DNA of 64,000 nucleotides from the NCBI GenBank assembly GCA_003241385.1, contig QFPO01000013.1, positions 1-64,000 of the forward strand. Direction: 5' to 3'. The translations under genes were made by a program, and so were the position numbers. This DNA is from Rhodanobacter denitrificans (GTDB taxonomy: Bacteria; Pseudomonadota; Gammaproteobacteria; Xanthomonadales; Rhodanobacteraceae). The first letter of the stretch is position 1. The number at the start of each line of letters is the position of its first letter. The notes beneath the pieces were generated by a model, which saw only the letters and a program-made list of their open reading frames with translations, was not told where the DNA came from and did no database searches. Shown here piece after piece: positions 36,428-50,133 of the stretch.

Positions 36428-37285
36428 TCAGGCCAGCGTCTGCAGATAGGTCCGCAGCGGCTGCGCCGGCCGCCCGGTCAGGCGCGCCACGTCGTCGGAC
36501 ACCGCGGCGTACTCGCCGGCAGCGAGCGCAGCGTGGAAGCTGGTCACGCCGCTGACGACGAATTCGGGCAGCCCGGCCGCGCGCAGCCCCTGCGCGAAAT
36601 CGGCCAGCGGCAGGTCGACCGCGCCGATCGGACGCCCGAACACCTCGCCGAGCATCGCGGCGATGCGGTGGCCGTCGACCGCTTCCGGTCCGGTGATCTC
36701 GTAGATGCGCCCGTCGTGGCCGGACGTCGCCAGCACGGCGGCCGCCGCCGCGGCGACGTCCTCGTGCGTCACGTAGGCCACCGCCGCGTCGACGCCCGGC
36801 AGCGCCAGCACGCCGCTGTGGCGCGCCTGCTCGTAGAGTCCGGCATTGTTGGCCGCGTAGGCGTTGTCGCGCAGGATCGTCCAGGCCAGCCCGGAGTCGG
36901 CCAGCAGCGCCTCGGTCAGACGATGCGCGCCGGCCCATTCGAACCGGCTGTCGGCGCTGGGATGCGTCGCGCTGGTGTAGACGATGCGGCGCACGCCGGC
37001 GCGGCGCGCCGCCTCGATCGCGTTGCGGTGATGGCGCAGCCGGTCGGCGTCGACGCCCATGCTCGAGATCAGCAGCACGGTGTCGGCGCCGGCGAAGGCC
37101 GCCTCGAGCGTGTCGGCCCGTTCGTAGTCGGCGGCGGCGACGGCGAACCCGCGGGCCGCGAAATCGGCCAGCCGCTCCGGTGAACGCGCGGCGAGGCGGA
37201 CCTCCGACGGTGCGACGCCGCGAGCCAGCAGGGCTTCGGCAGTGGTGCGGCCGAGACGGCCGGTAGCAGCGGTGACGACGATCAT
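36428..37285 (-). CDS. NAD(P)H:quinone oxidoreductase, QorB-like
   Basis: A 285-residue atypical SDR of the NmrA/QorB type. NADP-binding motif VTAATGRLGRTTAEALLARG at the N-terminus; no Tyr-x3-Lys active site. Length matches E. coli QorB (about 286). Segments RRIVYTSATHPSADSRFEW, LTEALLADSGLAWTILRDNAYA and YEITGPEAV are typical. It should reduce quinones with NADPH. It is divergent from an HxlR regulator, the same arrangement as qorB with its neighbour in E. coli and qor2/qorR in Corynebacterium. Confidence 0.9.
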   Translation of the reverse strand: MIVVTAATGRLGRTTAEALLARGVAPSEVRLAARSPERLADFAARGFAVAAADYERADTLEAAFAGADTVLLISSMGVDADRLRHHRNAIEAARRAGVRRIVYTSATHPSADSRFEWAGAHRLTEALLADSGLAWTILRDNAYAANNAGLYEQARHSGVLALPGVDAAVAYVTHEDVAAAAAAVLATSGHDGRIYEITGPEAVDGHRIAAMLGEVFGRPIGAVDLPLADFAQGLRAAGLPEFVVSGVTSFHAALAAGEYAAVSDDVARLTGRPAQPLRTYLQTLA

Positions 37286-37320
37286 GACGGACTCCTGAGC
37301 TGGCGGATTCGGATGTTGGT

Positions 37321-37350
37321 TACGGAACGAGATCAAGATACGATTCCGTA
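37321..37350. promoter_or_regulatory. Inverted repeat, probable HxlR operator
   Basis: TACGGAA (37321-37327) and TTCCGTA (37344-37350) form a 7-bp inverted repeat with a 16-nt spacer. The repeat extends imperfectly outward (GGTT before, CCGAAC after). It lies 36 nt upstream of the qorB-like start and 82 nt upstream of the HxlR start, so it could control both. Confidence 0.65.
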
Positions 37351-37432
37351 CCGAACCTGCAAGTAGGGAGTCCAACGTGCCTCGGTTACCTCGCGATAAC
37401 CGCCGCGACGCGGCGATGCCGGATCTGCCGGC

Positions 37433-37867
37433 ATGAGCCGGCGCCGCCTGACGCCGGACGGCGCGATCGACCCGGACTGCCCGGTCCGCGACGTGCTCGA
37501 CCGCATCGGCGACCGCTGGACGGTGCTGGTGCTGAACGAGCTCTCGGCCGGCACGCGCCGCTTCTCCGAGCTGCGCCGCGGCATCGCCGACATCTCGCAA
37601 CGCATGCTGGCGCAGACGCTGCGTACGCTCGAGACTGACGGCCTGGTCACGCGGACCGTCTATCCGACGATTCCGCCGCGCGTGGACTACACGCTGACCC
37701 CGCTCGGCGAATCGCTGCTCGATCCGCTCGAACGGCTGATCCGCTGGGCCGACGCCAGCCGGCCGGCGATCCATGCGGCACGCCGCGCCGCTCTGGCGCG
37801 GGCGGCCGGCGCCGCGCCGGGCGCGACGTCCGAACCGCCGGCAGGACCGGCGCGCCAAGCCGGCTGA
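37433..37867 (+). CDS. HxlR-family redox-type regulator
   Basis: A 144-residue winged-helix protein of the HxlR (DUF24) family. Diagnostic segments: DCPVRDVLDRIGDRWTVLVLNELSAGTRRFSELRRGIADISQRMLAQTLRTLETDGLVTRTVYPTIPP, split as wHTH and wing. The conserved Cys16 is where QorR-type members sense disulfide or quinone stress. The C-terminus is an Ala/Pro-rich tail (about 120-144) not needed for the fold. It is divergent from the qorB-like gene and probably regulates it. Confidence 0.91.
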   Translation: MSRRRLTPDGAIDPDCPVRDVLDRIGDRWTVLVLNELSAGTRRFSELRRGIADISQRMLAQTLRTLETDGLVTRTVYPTIPPRVDYTLTPLGESLLDPLERLIRWADASRPAIHAARRAALARAAGAAPGATSEPPAGPARQAG

Positions 37868-37916
37868 ACCGGCGGGCGCCGGCACCGCACGCCCGGCCGC
37901 CACCTTGACTTCCCTC

Positions 37917-42335
<4,419 letters not shown>

Positions 42336-42384
42336 GCCTTCTTTTTTTTGCACCCGCGTCGCGCTGGCCGGGCCGGTGCGCAGG

Positions 42385-42419
42385 CACGAAAAAGCCGGGA
42401 CATGCCCGGCTTTTTCGTG
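42385..42419. terminator. Bidirectional intrinsic terminator
   Basis: A perfect 15-bp stem: CACGAAAAAGCCGGG (42385-42399) and its complement at 42405-42419, loop 5 nt. The A5 and T5 tracts give a run of U on both strands. It lies 50 nt after lhr and 20 nt after the convergent lipoprotein gene, so it ends both. Confidence 0.93.
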
Positions 42420-42439
42420 TCACCTCGTGCGTGCGTCGA

Positions 42440-43264
42440 TCACGGACGCTTCGGCGAGGGCAGCTTTTCCTGCGCCATCTTGAGCGTCCGGGCCGCCTCT
42501 TCCTGGTAGGCCTTGACGGCTGCGTCGTCGAGCTGGCCGCCCTTGCCGTCCTCGTTGAGGATCGCCGCGCCGCTCTCGTCCCAGCCGATCCGCGTCGAGC
42601 CGGCGATCACGCCGAGCGGACGGTCGTCCTTGAACGCGTACTGCACGGTCGAACGGCCGGCTTCACCGCGGTCGGTGATCACGCGCGCGAAGCGCACGTG
42701 GCCTTCCGAAACGAACGCGTCCCAGGCCACCGAGACCTGATCGTTGAGGTAGGAACCCTCGATCCGCTTCATGCCGCCCGAGTTCGAGCGGACCTTGTTG
42801 ATCTCTTCCTTGAGCTTCTCGCCGGGCGTGGCTTCCGCATTGAGCACGACCTGGGCGGTCGCGCCGTTGCCGCCGGTCAGCACCGGGGAATTGAGCGCCG
42901 GCATGAAGCGGCGGTCGCCGTCGACCAGCATCGCCTCGATGACGTAGGTGTGGTTCGGATCGATCTTGGCCGGATCGAAATCGAGCGTGAACTGGAACGG
43001 CGGATTGCCGGCGACCGGCTGCACCTTCTCGGCGATCGCGATCTCCGGTTGCGAGAGGTCGACCAGGCGCACCGTCAGCTTGGCCTCGGCGCCGAGCGGG
43101 ATCTGGTCACGCAGCGCGACCGTGCCGCTGATCGAGGTGGCCTGCACTGCGGCCGGCGCAGTAGCCGGTGAGCTGCCGTTCGCCGGCGTGCTGCTCTGGT
43201 CGCTCGACTTGCATCCGCCGAGCACCAGCAGCCCCACCAGCGCAGGGGCGAAAAGTTTCCGCAT
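42440..43264 (-). CDS. YbaY-family lipoprotein
   Basis: A 274-residue lipoprotein. Signal with lipobox LGGC (Cys18), then a Ser/Pro/Ala-rich spacer to about residue 42. A YbaY/YscW-type domain follows (about 43-142: ISGTVALRDQIPLGAEAKLTVRLVDLSQPEIAIAEKV, split by PFQFTLDFDPAKIDPNHTYVIEAMLV). A C-terminal domain of about 110 residues is not recognised. The family is poorly characterised; some relatives chaperone secretion proteins. The ATG at 43264 has a GGAGG site. It shares the terminator with lhr. Confidence 0.82.
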   Translation of the reverse strand: MRKLFAPALVGLLVLGGCKSSDQSSTPANGSSPATAPAAVQATSISGTVALRDQIPLGAEAKLTVRLVDLSQPEIAIAEKVQPVAGNPPFQFTLDFDPAKIDPNHTYVIEAMLVDGDRRFMPALNSPVLTGGNGATAQVVLNAEATPGEKLKEEINKVRSNSGGMKRIEGSYLNDQVSVAWDAFVSEGHVRFARVITDRGEAGRSTVQYAFKDDRPLGVIAGSTRIGWDESGAAILNEDGKGGQLDDAAVKAYQEEAARTLKMAQEKLPSPKRP

Positions 43265-43492
43265 GAGTACACCCTCCAGAAAGAGTTGAGTCGGCTTGAT
43301 CAACGAAACGTATCGTAGAACGGATCGGGGCGAAAGCACCCCCATCCGCGCATTGCGGCGCGGCCTGCGGGGTGCTGCGACGCACGAATGATAGCAGTAC
43401 CGGTCCGGTCCGCCCGATCTGGGGCCGGCCCCGCGTCGGTGAGACCCGGTTATCGCGCCGCCGTTCGGAAGCAGGCCTGAACGCGGGCGCCG

Positions 43493-44404
43493 TCAGTTCA
43501 GCGTCGAGCAGACCTTGTTGCGCCCGGCCTGCTTGGCGCGATAGAGCTGTTCGTCGGCGGCGCGCAGCAGCTTGCTGACGGTGTTGGTCTCGGCGTCGCG
43601 GCTGGCCACGCCGATGCTGATCGTGATGCCGGGCGGCACCGGCGGGCCGGTGTCGGCATGCAGGTCGAGTGCGGCAACCGCGGTGCGTACGCCCTCGGCG
43701 AACGATACCGCGTGCTCGAGCGGCTGCTCGGGCACGATGATCGCGAACTCCTCGCCGCCGATCCGCGAGACGATCAGCTCCTGCGGCGCCTGCTCGCGCA
43801 GGATCGCCGACACCCGACGCAGCACGATGTCGCCGGCCGGATGGCCGTAGCGGTCGTTGACTTCCTTGAAGTGGTCCAGATCGATGATCAGCAGCGCCAG
43901 CGGCCGGCTGTGGCTGGCCGCGCGCGCCAGTTCCTTCTCGAGCAGCTCGAGGAACTGGCGGCGGTTGTAGAGCTCGGTCAGCGGGTCGATCGTCGCCAGC
44001 AGGTAGAGTTCTTCGTGATAGCGCACCTCGAGCGAGGAGGTGTCCATGAACTTGAACACCCAGCTGCCGATCGTGATGTGGTCGCCGTCCTTGAGCTCGG
44101 CCTCGATGATCGGCTGATCGTTGATGAAGGTCTTGTTGGTCGAGTCGAGGTCCTTGATGCGATAGCCGGACGGCTCGAGCCAGATGCGGCTGTGCAGCCG
44201 CGAGATGCTGTGCTCGAGCAGCTGCAGCCCGGCCTCGGGCGAGCGCCCGATCAGCAGCGGGCTGAGGCCCAGATCGATGCGCTGGCCGAGCCGCTGCCCC
44301 TGCAGCACGATCAGGCAGGCCTGGCCGTGTTCGACGCCGAGCTCACGCTGCGGCCGGATCGTGCGTCGCTGGGTGGTGCTCGGGTCGTCGTCGCGCGAAC
44401 TCAT
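43493..44404 (-). CDS. Diguanylate cyclase with N-terminal FHA domain
   Basis: A 303-residue soluble protein. FHA domain at about 28-118 with a canonical pocket (LLIGRSPEAG, SISRLHSRI, LDSTNKTFIND). GGDEF domain at about 135-303 with active site RIGGEEF and the metal-binding LLIIDLDHFKEVNDRYGH. It should make c-di-GMP when its FHA domain binds a phosphothreonine partner; that coupling is inference. The RxxD inhibitory site expected five residues before GGEEF is absent, so product inhibition may be weak. It stands alone. Confidence 0.94.
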   Translation of the reverse strand: MSSRDDDPSTTQRRTIRPQRELGVEHGQACLIVLQGQRLGQRIDLGLSPLLIGRSPEAGLQLLEHSISRLHSRIWLEPSGYRIKDLDSTNKTFINDQPIIEAELKDGDHITIGSWVFKFMDTSSLEVRYHEELYLLATIDPLTELYNRRQFLELLEKELARAASHSRPLALLIIDLDHFKEVNDRYGHPAGDIVLRRVSAILREQAPQELIVSRIGGEEFAIIVPEQPLEHAVSFAEGVRTAVAALDLHADTGPPVPPGITISIGVASRDAETNTVSKLLRAADEQLYRAKQAGRNKVCSTLN

Positions 44405-44613
44405 GGATGTCGAGGCAGGGCGAGCACGGACACGGCGGGCGTGTCCGAGAGAAATCGGATGACCGGTTCGGACGGCCGTTTCAGGAGAGAGGGTTGCGAC
44501 GCGGACGCCACGCCGCTTCGGGCGTTAGCGTAGCAGACCCGGGCCGGCGGCGAATCCGCCGGCGGGCCGGAGGCGTCGCGCGGCCGGCGGCCGCACGACG
44601 CCGTGGAGCGGGG

Positions 44614-44868
44614 TCAGGCTCGTTTGATCAGCCCGATGATGACCAGCAGGATGACCGCGCCGATCAGCGCGTTGATGATCGCCGCGACGATGCCGCCGCC
44701 GATCGCGAGGCCGACCTGCGGCAGCAGCCAGCCGGCCAGGAACGCGCCGACGATGCCGACGACGATGTTGCCGAGCAGACCGAAGCCATGCCCCTTGACG
44801 ATGAGTCCGGCCAGCCAGCCGGCCACGGCGCCCACGATGAGCCAGACGAGGACAGTTTCGATAGCCAC
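44614..44868 (-). CDS. GlsB/YeaQ/YmgE-family small membrane protein
   Basis: An 84-residue protein with three membrane segments and Gly-rich packing: LVWLIVGAVAGWLAGLI, GFGLLGNIVVGIVGAFLAGWLL and GGGIVAAIINALIGAVILLVIIGL. This is the transglycosylase-associated (GlsB/YeaQ) family, often stress induced; function is not established. The GTG at 44868 follows an AAGGGG ribosome-binding site and fits the family start. Confidence 0.9.
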   Translation of the reverse strand: MAIETVLVWLIVGAVAGWLAGLIVKGHGFGLLGNIVVGIVGAFLAGWLLPQVGLAIGGGIVAAIINALIGAVILLVIIGLIKRA

Positions 44869-44973
44869 GTTGTGATCCCCTTTCCCAGCGTCGCCCGATG
44901 CGACGGCGCCCATTCTGCGCCGAGCCCGGCCGCCGAGCATGGCGCACCGCGGCAGTCACGGCCGCGCAGGGGC

Positions 44974-45258
44974 TTAGACCCCCGGCCGGTTCGGGTCGCG
45001 TGGCCCGGGCGCCTGCGGCTGGGCGCCCGCGCGCCGGGCGCGGGCGCGCTCGCGGATCGCCGCCAGCGCCTCGGGACCGAGCATCGCCGAGTCGGGCCGC
45101 GCACGCGAGGCCACGCGCTCGGCGGCGATCGAGAACACGACGCCGAACAGGCCGATCGCGGTACTGAGGATGCCGAGGCCGAGCACGCCCGGGCTGTGTG
45201 TCGTCAGCGACACGCCCAGACCGACCACGATCAGGCCGAACATGATCCAGCGAACCAT
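44974..45258 (-). CDS. Small two-TM membrane protein, unknown
   Basis: A 94-residue protein with two membrane segments at about residues 5-25 (IMFGLIVVGLGVSL) and 32-52 (LGLGILSTAIGLFGVVFSI). A cytoplasmic tail follows that is rich in Arg, Ala and Pro. I recognise no family. The ATG at 45258 has a GGAGG site 5 nt upstream. It lies 105 nt before the GlsB-like gene on the same strand. Confidence 0.7.
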   Translation of the reverse strand: MVRWIMFGLIVVGLGVSLTTHSPGVLGLGILSTAIGLFGVVFSIAAERVASRARPDSAMLGPEALAAIRERARARRAGAQPQAPGPRDPNRPGV

Positions 45259-45403
45259 CCGCACCTCCGCCAAGCCGGCCGCAACGGGACGATGACGCTA
45301 GCAGAACGGCGGCGCGATCGGCGATCCTCCGGTCGGCTGTTTGCGGCCGCGGGCCGCCGCGCTACCCTGCGGACGGGCACACCGCCCGGTCCGATCCGTC
45401 GCC

Positions 45404-46033
45404 ATGGAATCGATCTCGCACGTCGCGCTCGCCGCCGGTCTGGCCTGGGCCAGCGGCTTCCGTCTGTATGCGGCGGTTTTCGTGATCGGCCTGCTCGGCC
45501 GGTTCGACTACCTGGCGCTGCCGGCCTCGCTGCAGGTGCTCGAGCACGACTGGGTGCTCGGTGCCTCGGGCCTGATGCTGGTCGGCGAGTTTCTGGCCGA
45601 CAAGGTGCCGGCCTTCGATTCGCTGTGGGACGCGCTGCACACGTTCGTGCGCATTCCGGCCGGCGCATTCCTGGCCTGGGGCGCGATGGGCGACGCCGGG
45701 CCCGCGGCGCAGGTCGCCGCCGCGCTGCTCGGCGGCGTGATCACCAGCGGCACGCACCTGTTCAAGAGCGGCGGACGCGCGGCGATCAACACCTCGCCGG
45801 AACCCTTCAGCAACTGGGGCGCGAGCCTCGGCGAGGACGGCCTCGTGCTCGGCGGCCTGTACCTGGCGATCGCGCATCCGGTGGTGTTCCTGGTCTTGCT
45901 GGCGGTGTTCCTGGCGCTGGTCGCCTGGCTGGTGCCGAAACTGTGGCGCTTCGTCGGCCGCGTGCTGCGCCGTCTGCGCGGCCAACCGGTCAACGCTCGG
46001 AATGACCCGATTCGAAGTAGTCCCGACGCATGA
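45404..46033 (+). CDS. DUF4126 membrane protein
   Basis: A 209-residue membrane protein with about five or six segments. The start SISHVALAAGLAWASGFRLYAAVFVIGLLGRF and the later SGTHLFKSGGRAAINTSPEPFSNWG are typical of DUF4126. Function unknown. Its last 44 nt overlap the 3' end of the convergent LysR-type gene, so the two transcripts overlap. Confidence 0.85.
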   Translation: MESISHVALAAGLAWASGFRLYAAVFVIGLLGRFDYLALPASLQVLEHDWVLGASGLMLVGEFLADKVPAFDSLWDALHTFVRIPAGAFLAWGAMGDAGPAAQVAAALLGGVITSGTHLFKSGGRAAINTSPEPFSNWGASLGEDGLVLGGLYLAIAHPVVFLVLLAVFLALVAWLVPKLWRFVGRVLRRLRGQPVNARNDPIRSSPDA

Positions 46034-47000
46034 ACAGGCCGGGCCGGATCAGATCCACGAACGCGCGCGCCTCGGCGCTCAGGTAGCGGCCTTTGCGGAT
46101 CACGACGCCGTAGCTGCGCTGCGGAAAGTACTGGCGCAGGTTGCGCACGGCCAGACGGCCGCGGTCGTCGTCGGTGATGCAGATGCCGGTCACGATCGAG
46201 ATGCCGAGCCCCATCGCGACGTACTGCTTGATGACCTCCCAGCCGCCGACCTCGATCGCGACGTGGAACGGCACCTTGCGCTGCTGGAAGATCAGATCGA
46301 CTAGGCGATAGGTGGTCAGCCGCTTCGGCGGCAGGATCAGGCCGTACGGCGACAGGTCCTCCAGACGCACGTCGCTGCGCGAGGCCAGCGGATGGTCCGG
46401 CGCCATGATCAGCAGCGGATCGAAGTGGTAGATCGGCTCGTAGCTCAGATCGACCGGCACCTCGAGCATCGAGCCGACCGCGAAGTCGACCTGATCCGAA
46501 CGCAGCAGGGCCAGGCCGTCACGACCGGTCACGTTGTGCAGGTGCAGGCGCACCTCCGGATGCGCGCTGCGATAACGCGCCACCATCGACGGCAGCAGGT
46601 ACTGGATCGTCGAGGCGCCCGCGGCGATGTTGAGCTCACCGCCGGCCAGGCCCTGCAGGCGCGACCGGAACTCGCCGTCGAGCGCATCGAAGCCTTCGAT
46701 CAACGGCTGCGCCAGCTCGTACAGCAGCTGCCCCTCGCGGCTCAGCGCGACGCGTCGCCGCCGCCGCTCGACCAGCACGACGCCGAGCTCCTGCTCGAGC
46801 GCGGCCAGCTGCAGGCTGACCGCGGGCTGCGACAGGAACAGCGCCTCGGCCGCGCGCGACAGCGTACCGAGCTTGGCGATCGTGCAGAACGCACGCAGCT
46901 GCTTGACCCGGCTGCCCTTGTAATAGAAGCGCGCGGACCCGGCCGCGCGCCGTTCGGGCGCTGTCGTTGGCACCGAATCAGGCCGTTTCGGATCGCTCAT
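45990..47000 (-). CDS. LysR-family transcriptional regulator, divergent from aceA
   Basis: A 336-residue LTTR. HTH at about residues 36-95 (VKQLRAFCTIAKLGTLSRAAEALFLSQPAVSLQLAALEQELGVVLVERR), after an unusual 30-residue N-terminal extension. The effector domain is periplasmic-binding-like (about 120-320). The ATG at 47000 has an AAGGGA site. It is divergent from isocitrate lyase with 415 nt between, and is the likely regulator of that gene; the ligand is unknown. Confidence 0.9.
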   Translation of the reverse strand: MSDPKRPDSVPTTAPERRAAGSARFYYKGSRVKQLRAFCTIAKLGTLSRAAEALFLSQPAVSLQLAALEQELGVVLVERRRRRVALSREGQLLYELAQPLIEGFDALDGEFRSRLQGLAGGELNIAAGASTIQYLLPSMVARYRSAHPEVRLHLHNVTGRDGLALLRSDQVDFAVGSMLEVPVDLSYEPIYHFDPLLIMAPDHPLASRSDVRLEDLSPYGLILPPKRLTTYRLVDLIFQQRKVPFHVAIEVGGWEVIKQYVAMGLGISIVTGICITDDDRGRLAVRNLRQYFPQRSYGVVIRKGRYLSAEARAFVDLIRPGLFMRRDYFESGHSER

Positions 47001-47415
47001 CGCCAATCCCTTCAATTGCTTGGCGCTTAATTTAACATTTCTGATGATCTGCATTTAAACATTTGCTTTGTAAATTTGCGGCGCCGCGACATAGTCTGGC
47101 CATCCCCAGCGGGAGTCGCGTCATCGTGGTGAGGCTGAGTTCGTCCGATCCGACCCAGGCGCCGCATACGGCCGGCCTGCCCGCGGACCTGCGCCGACGT
47201 GGCCATGCTCTGGCTGAACGCCGCTGTGGCCCGAACCCGCGCGGCAAGAACCGGTTCACGCGCGGCCCGGAATCCTCGTCCGTCTGGCCGAAACCTCATG
47301 CCGCGCCGCGGCACCGATCCGGCCGGAACGCGTCGACGTCGCGTGCCGTCCCGCCCGCTTTTCTCCACCCTGTTTCGGCTGAGACAGGCCCCACCCCCAC
47401 CAGGAGCCCCTTCCG
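47001..47415. promoter_or_regulatory. lysR/aceA divergent control region
   Basis: A 415-nt gap without a credible gene. Positions 47025-47080 are an AT-rich island in GC-rich DNA. It holds near-direct repeats ATTTAACATTT (47030-47040) and ATTTAAACATTT (47053-47064), about 23 nt apart, i.e. two helical turns. A TAAATT -10 box candidate for aceA lies at 47071-47076. The aceA mRNA would then have a 5' leader of about 330 nt. The rest (47085-47400) is GC-rich with no strong hairpin seen. Confidence 0.55.
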
Positions 47416-48720
<1,305 letters not shown>

Positions 48721-48730
48721 CGGTACCGAG

Positions 48731-48758
48731 GCGGACCGGCCGCCCCTGGCCGGTCCGC
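48731..48758. terminator. Hairpin after aceA
   Basis: GCGGACCGGCC (48731-48741) pairs with GGCCGGTCCGC (48748-48758), loop 6 nt, 10 nt after the aceA stop. Very stable but without a T-run; possible terminator or mRNA 3' stabiliser. Confidence 0.55.
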
Positions 48759-48863
48759 CGCGCGCGCGCCCACGGCATGCGCGCGGGGCCGCCGCTGCAC
48801 TGGCGCGCGGCCTCCGGTAGGCTATGATCAGGGGTTTGGTACGAACCACGCGGGGTGGTCATC

Positions 48864-49931
48864 GTGTCCTCAATGCCGTCGGTCTCGCAAGCGGGTGCCG
48901 AACCGTCCGCGGCGCGGACGCCCCCGCCTGCTCCCACGGCGCACCCGCGGCAGCTCTCCGCGGACGAACTGGACCTGTTCGTCCGTGTCGGCACGCCGCG
49001 CGACGCCGCCGGCGGCGACCTGATCTTCCATCGCGGCGAACAGGGCCGCAGCATGTTCGTCGTGCAGACCGGTCAGGTACGCCTGCAGTTCGGCGACAGC
49101 GTCGTCGACAAGCTGATCGGTCCCGGCGAGTTCTTCGGAGAGCTGGCGCTGTTCATCGGCAACCATGCCCGCGTCGCCAATGCGATCGCGTCCGAGCCGA
49201 CCCGGCTGTGGGTGGTCGGCCACGATACGTTCTCGGCCCTGCTCGACAGCGAGCCGCGCCTGCTGGCGCTGTTCATGCAGCGCTCGTTCGCTTACCTGGT
49301 CGCCAGCGAGCAGCAGCTGATCGCCAATCTGCGCCGGCGCAACGAGGACCTGATGGTCACGCTCGACTCGCTGCGCCAGACCCAGACCCAGCTGACGACC
49401 GCGCAGCGCCTGGTCCAGACCGACGAGCTGACCGGCCTGTGCAACCGGCGCGGCCTGTCGATCTACCTGGACCAGCTGCAGCAGCGGCGCCTGCCCGATA
49501 CCCTGCTCGGCCTGCTGCTGATCGACGTCGACCACTTCAAGCAGATCAACGACCGCTGCGGACACCTGATCGGCGACGCGGTGCTCAAGGCGATCGCCGA
49601 CGCGTTGCGCGAGGCCGCCGCGGCCTGCGACATGCCGTGCCGCCTGGGCGGGGACGAGTTCGCGTTCCTGGCCCAGATCACCTCGCTGGACGAGCTGCGC
49701 GCCCGGGCCGACCGGATTGCGGCGTCGATCCGGGCGCTGCGCCTGCCGATCGGGGCCGAAACGCTGCGCATCGCGGTCAGCATCGGCGGCGGCCTGTGTC
49801 CGCCCGACGGCGGCTGGACGGCCTGGTACAGCGAGGCCGATACGGCCCTGTACGGCGTGAAGGGCAACGGCGGCGATGGTATAAACGTAAAGCATATGGA
49901 CGCCGGCCGGGATTCTCCGGCATTCTGCTAG
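48864..49931 (+). CDS. Diguanylate cyclase with N-terminal cNMP-binding domain
   Basis: A 355-residue soluble protein. A Crp-type cyclic-nucleotide-binding fold at about 30-150 (DLIFHRGEQGRSMFVVQTGQVRLQFG, GPGEFFGELALFIGNHARVANAIA) is followed by a coiled linker and a GGDEF domain at about 185-345. The active site is CRLGGDEF and the metal site LLLIDVDHFKQINDRCGH. No RxxD inhibitory site is present. The start is uncertain: GTG 48855, GTG 48864 and ATG 48873 are in frame; 48864 has a GGGGTGG site at good spacing. It lies 202 nt upstream of a nucleotide-cyclase-like gene on the same strand. Confidence 0.93.
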   Translation: MSSMPSVSQAGAEPSAARTPPPAPTAHPRQLSADELDLFVRVGTPRDAAGGDLIFHRGEQGRSMFVVQTGQVRLQFGDSVVDKLIGPGEFFGELALFIGNHARVANAIASEPTRLWVVGHDTFSALLDSEPRLLALFMQRSFAYLVASEQQLIANLRRRNEDLMVTLDSLRQTQTQLTTAQRLVQTDELTGLCNRRGLSIYLDQLQQRRLPDTLLGLLLIDVDHFKQINDRCGHLIGDAVLKAIADALREAAAACDMPCRLGGDEFAFLAQITSLDELRARADRIAASIRALRLPIGAETLRIAVSIGGGLCPPDGGWTAWYSEADTALYGVKGNGGDGINVKHMDAGRDSPAFC

Positions 49932-50133
49932 GTAGGAACGCCCCGTCCACCGTCGGTCGGAGCGGATTCGAGATCACCAGCGGAACGGCACCGACACGAT
50001 CGTCGGTTTCGAAGAACAAGCGCATCCGAGCATGGCGCCGGAGGCGCACCTAGATCGACCGGACGACGTATCCGGTCCACCAGGTGCGAGATCCCCAGGG
50101 ATTTCGCCTGTAGCCAGGGAGTGTCGTCGCTTC

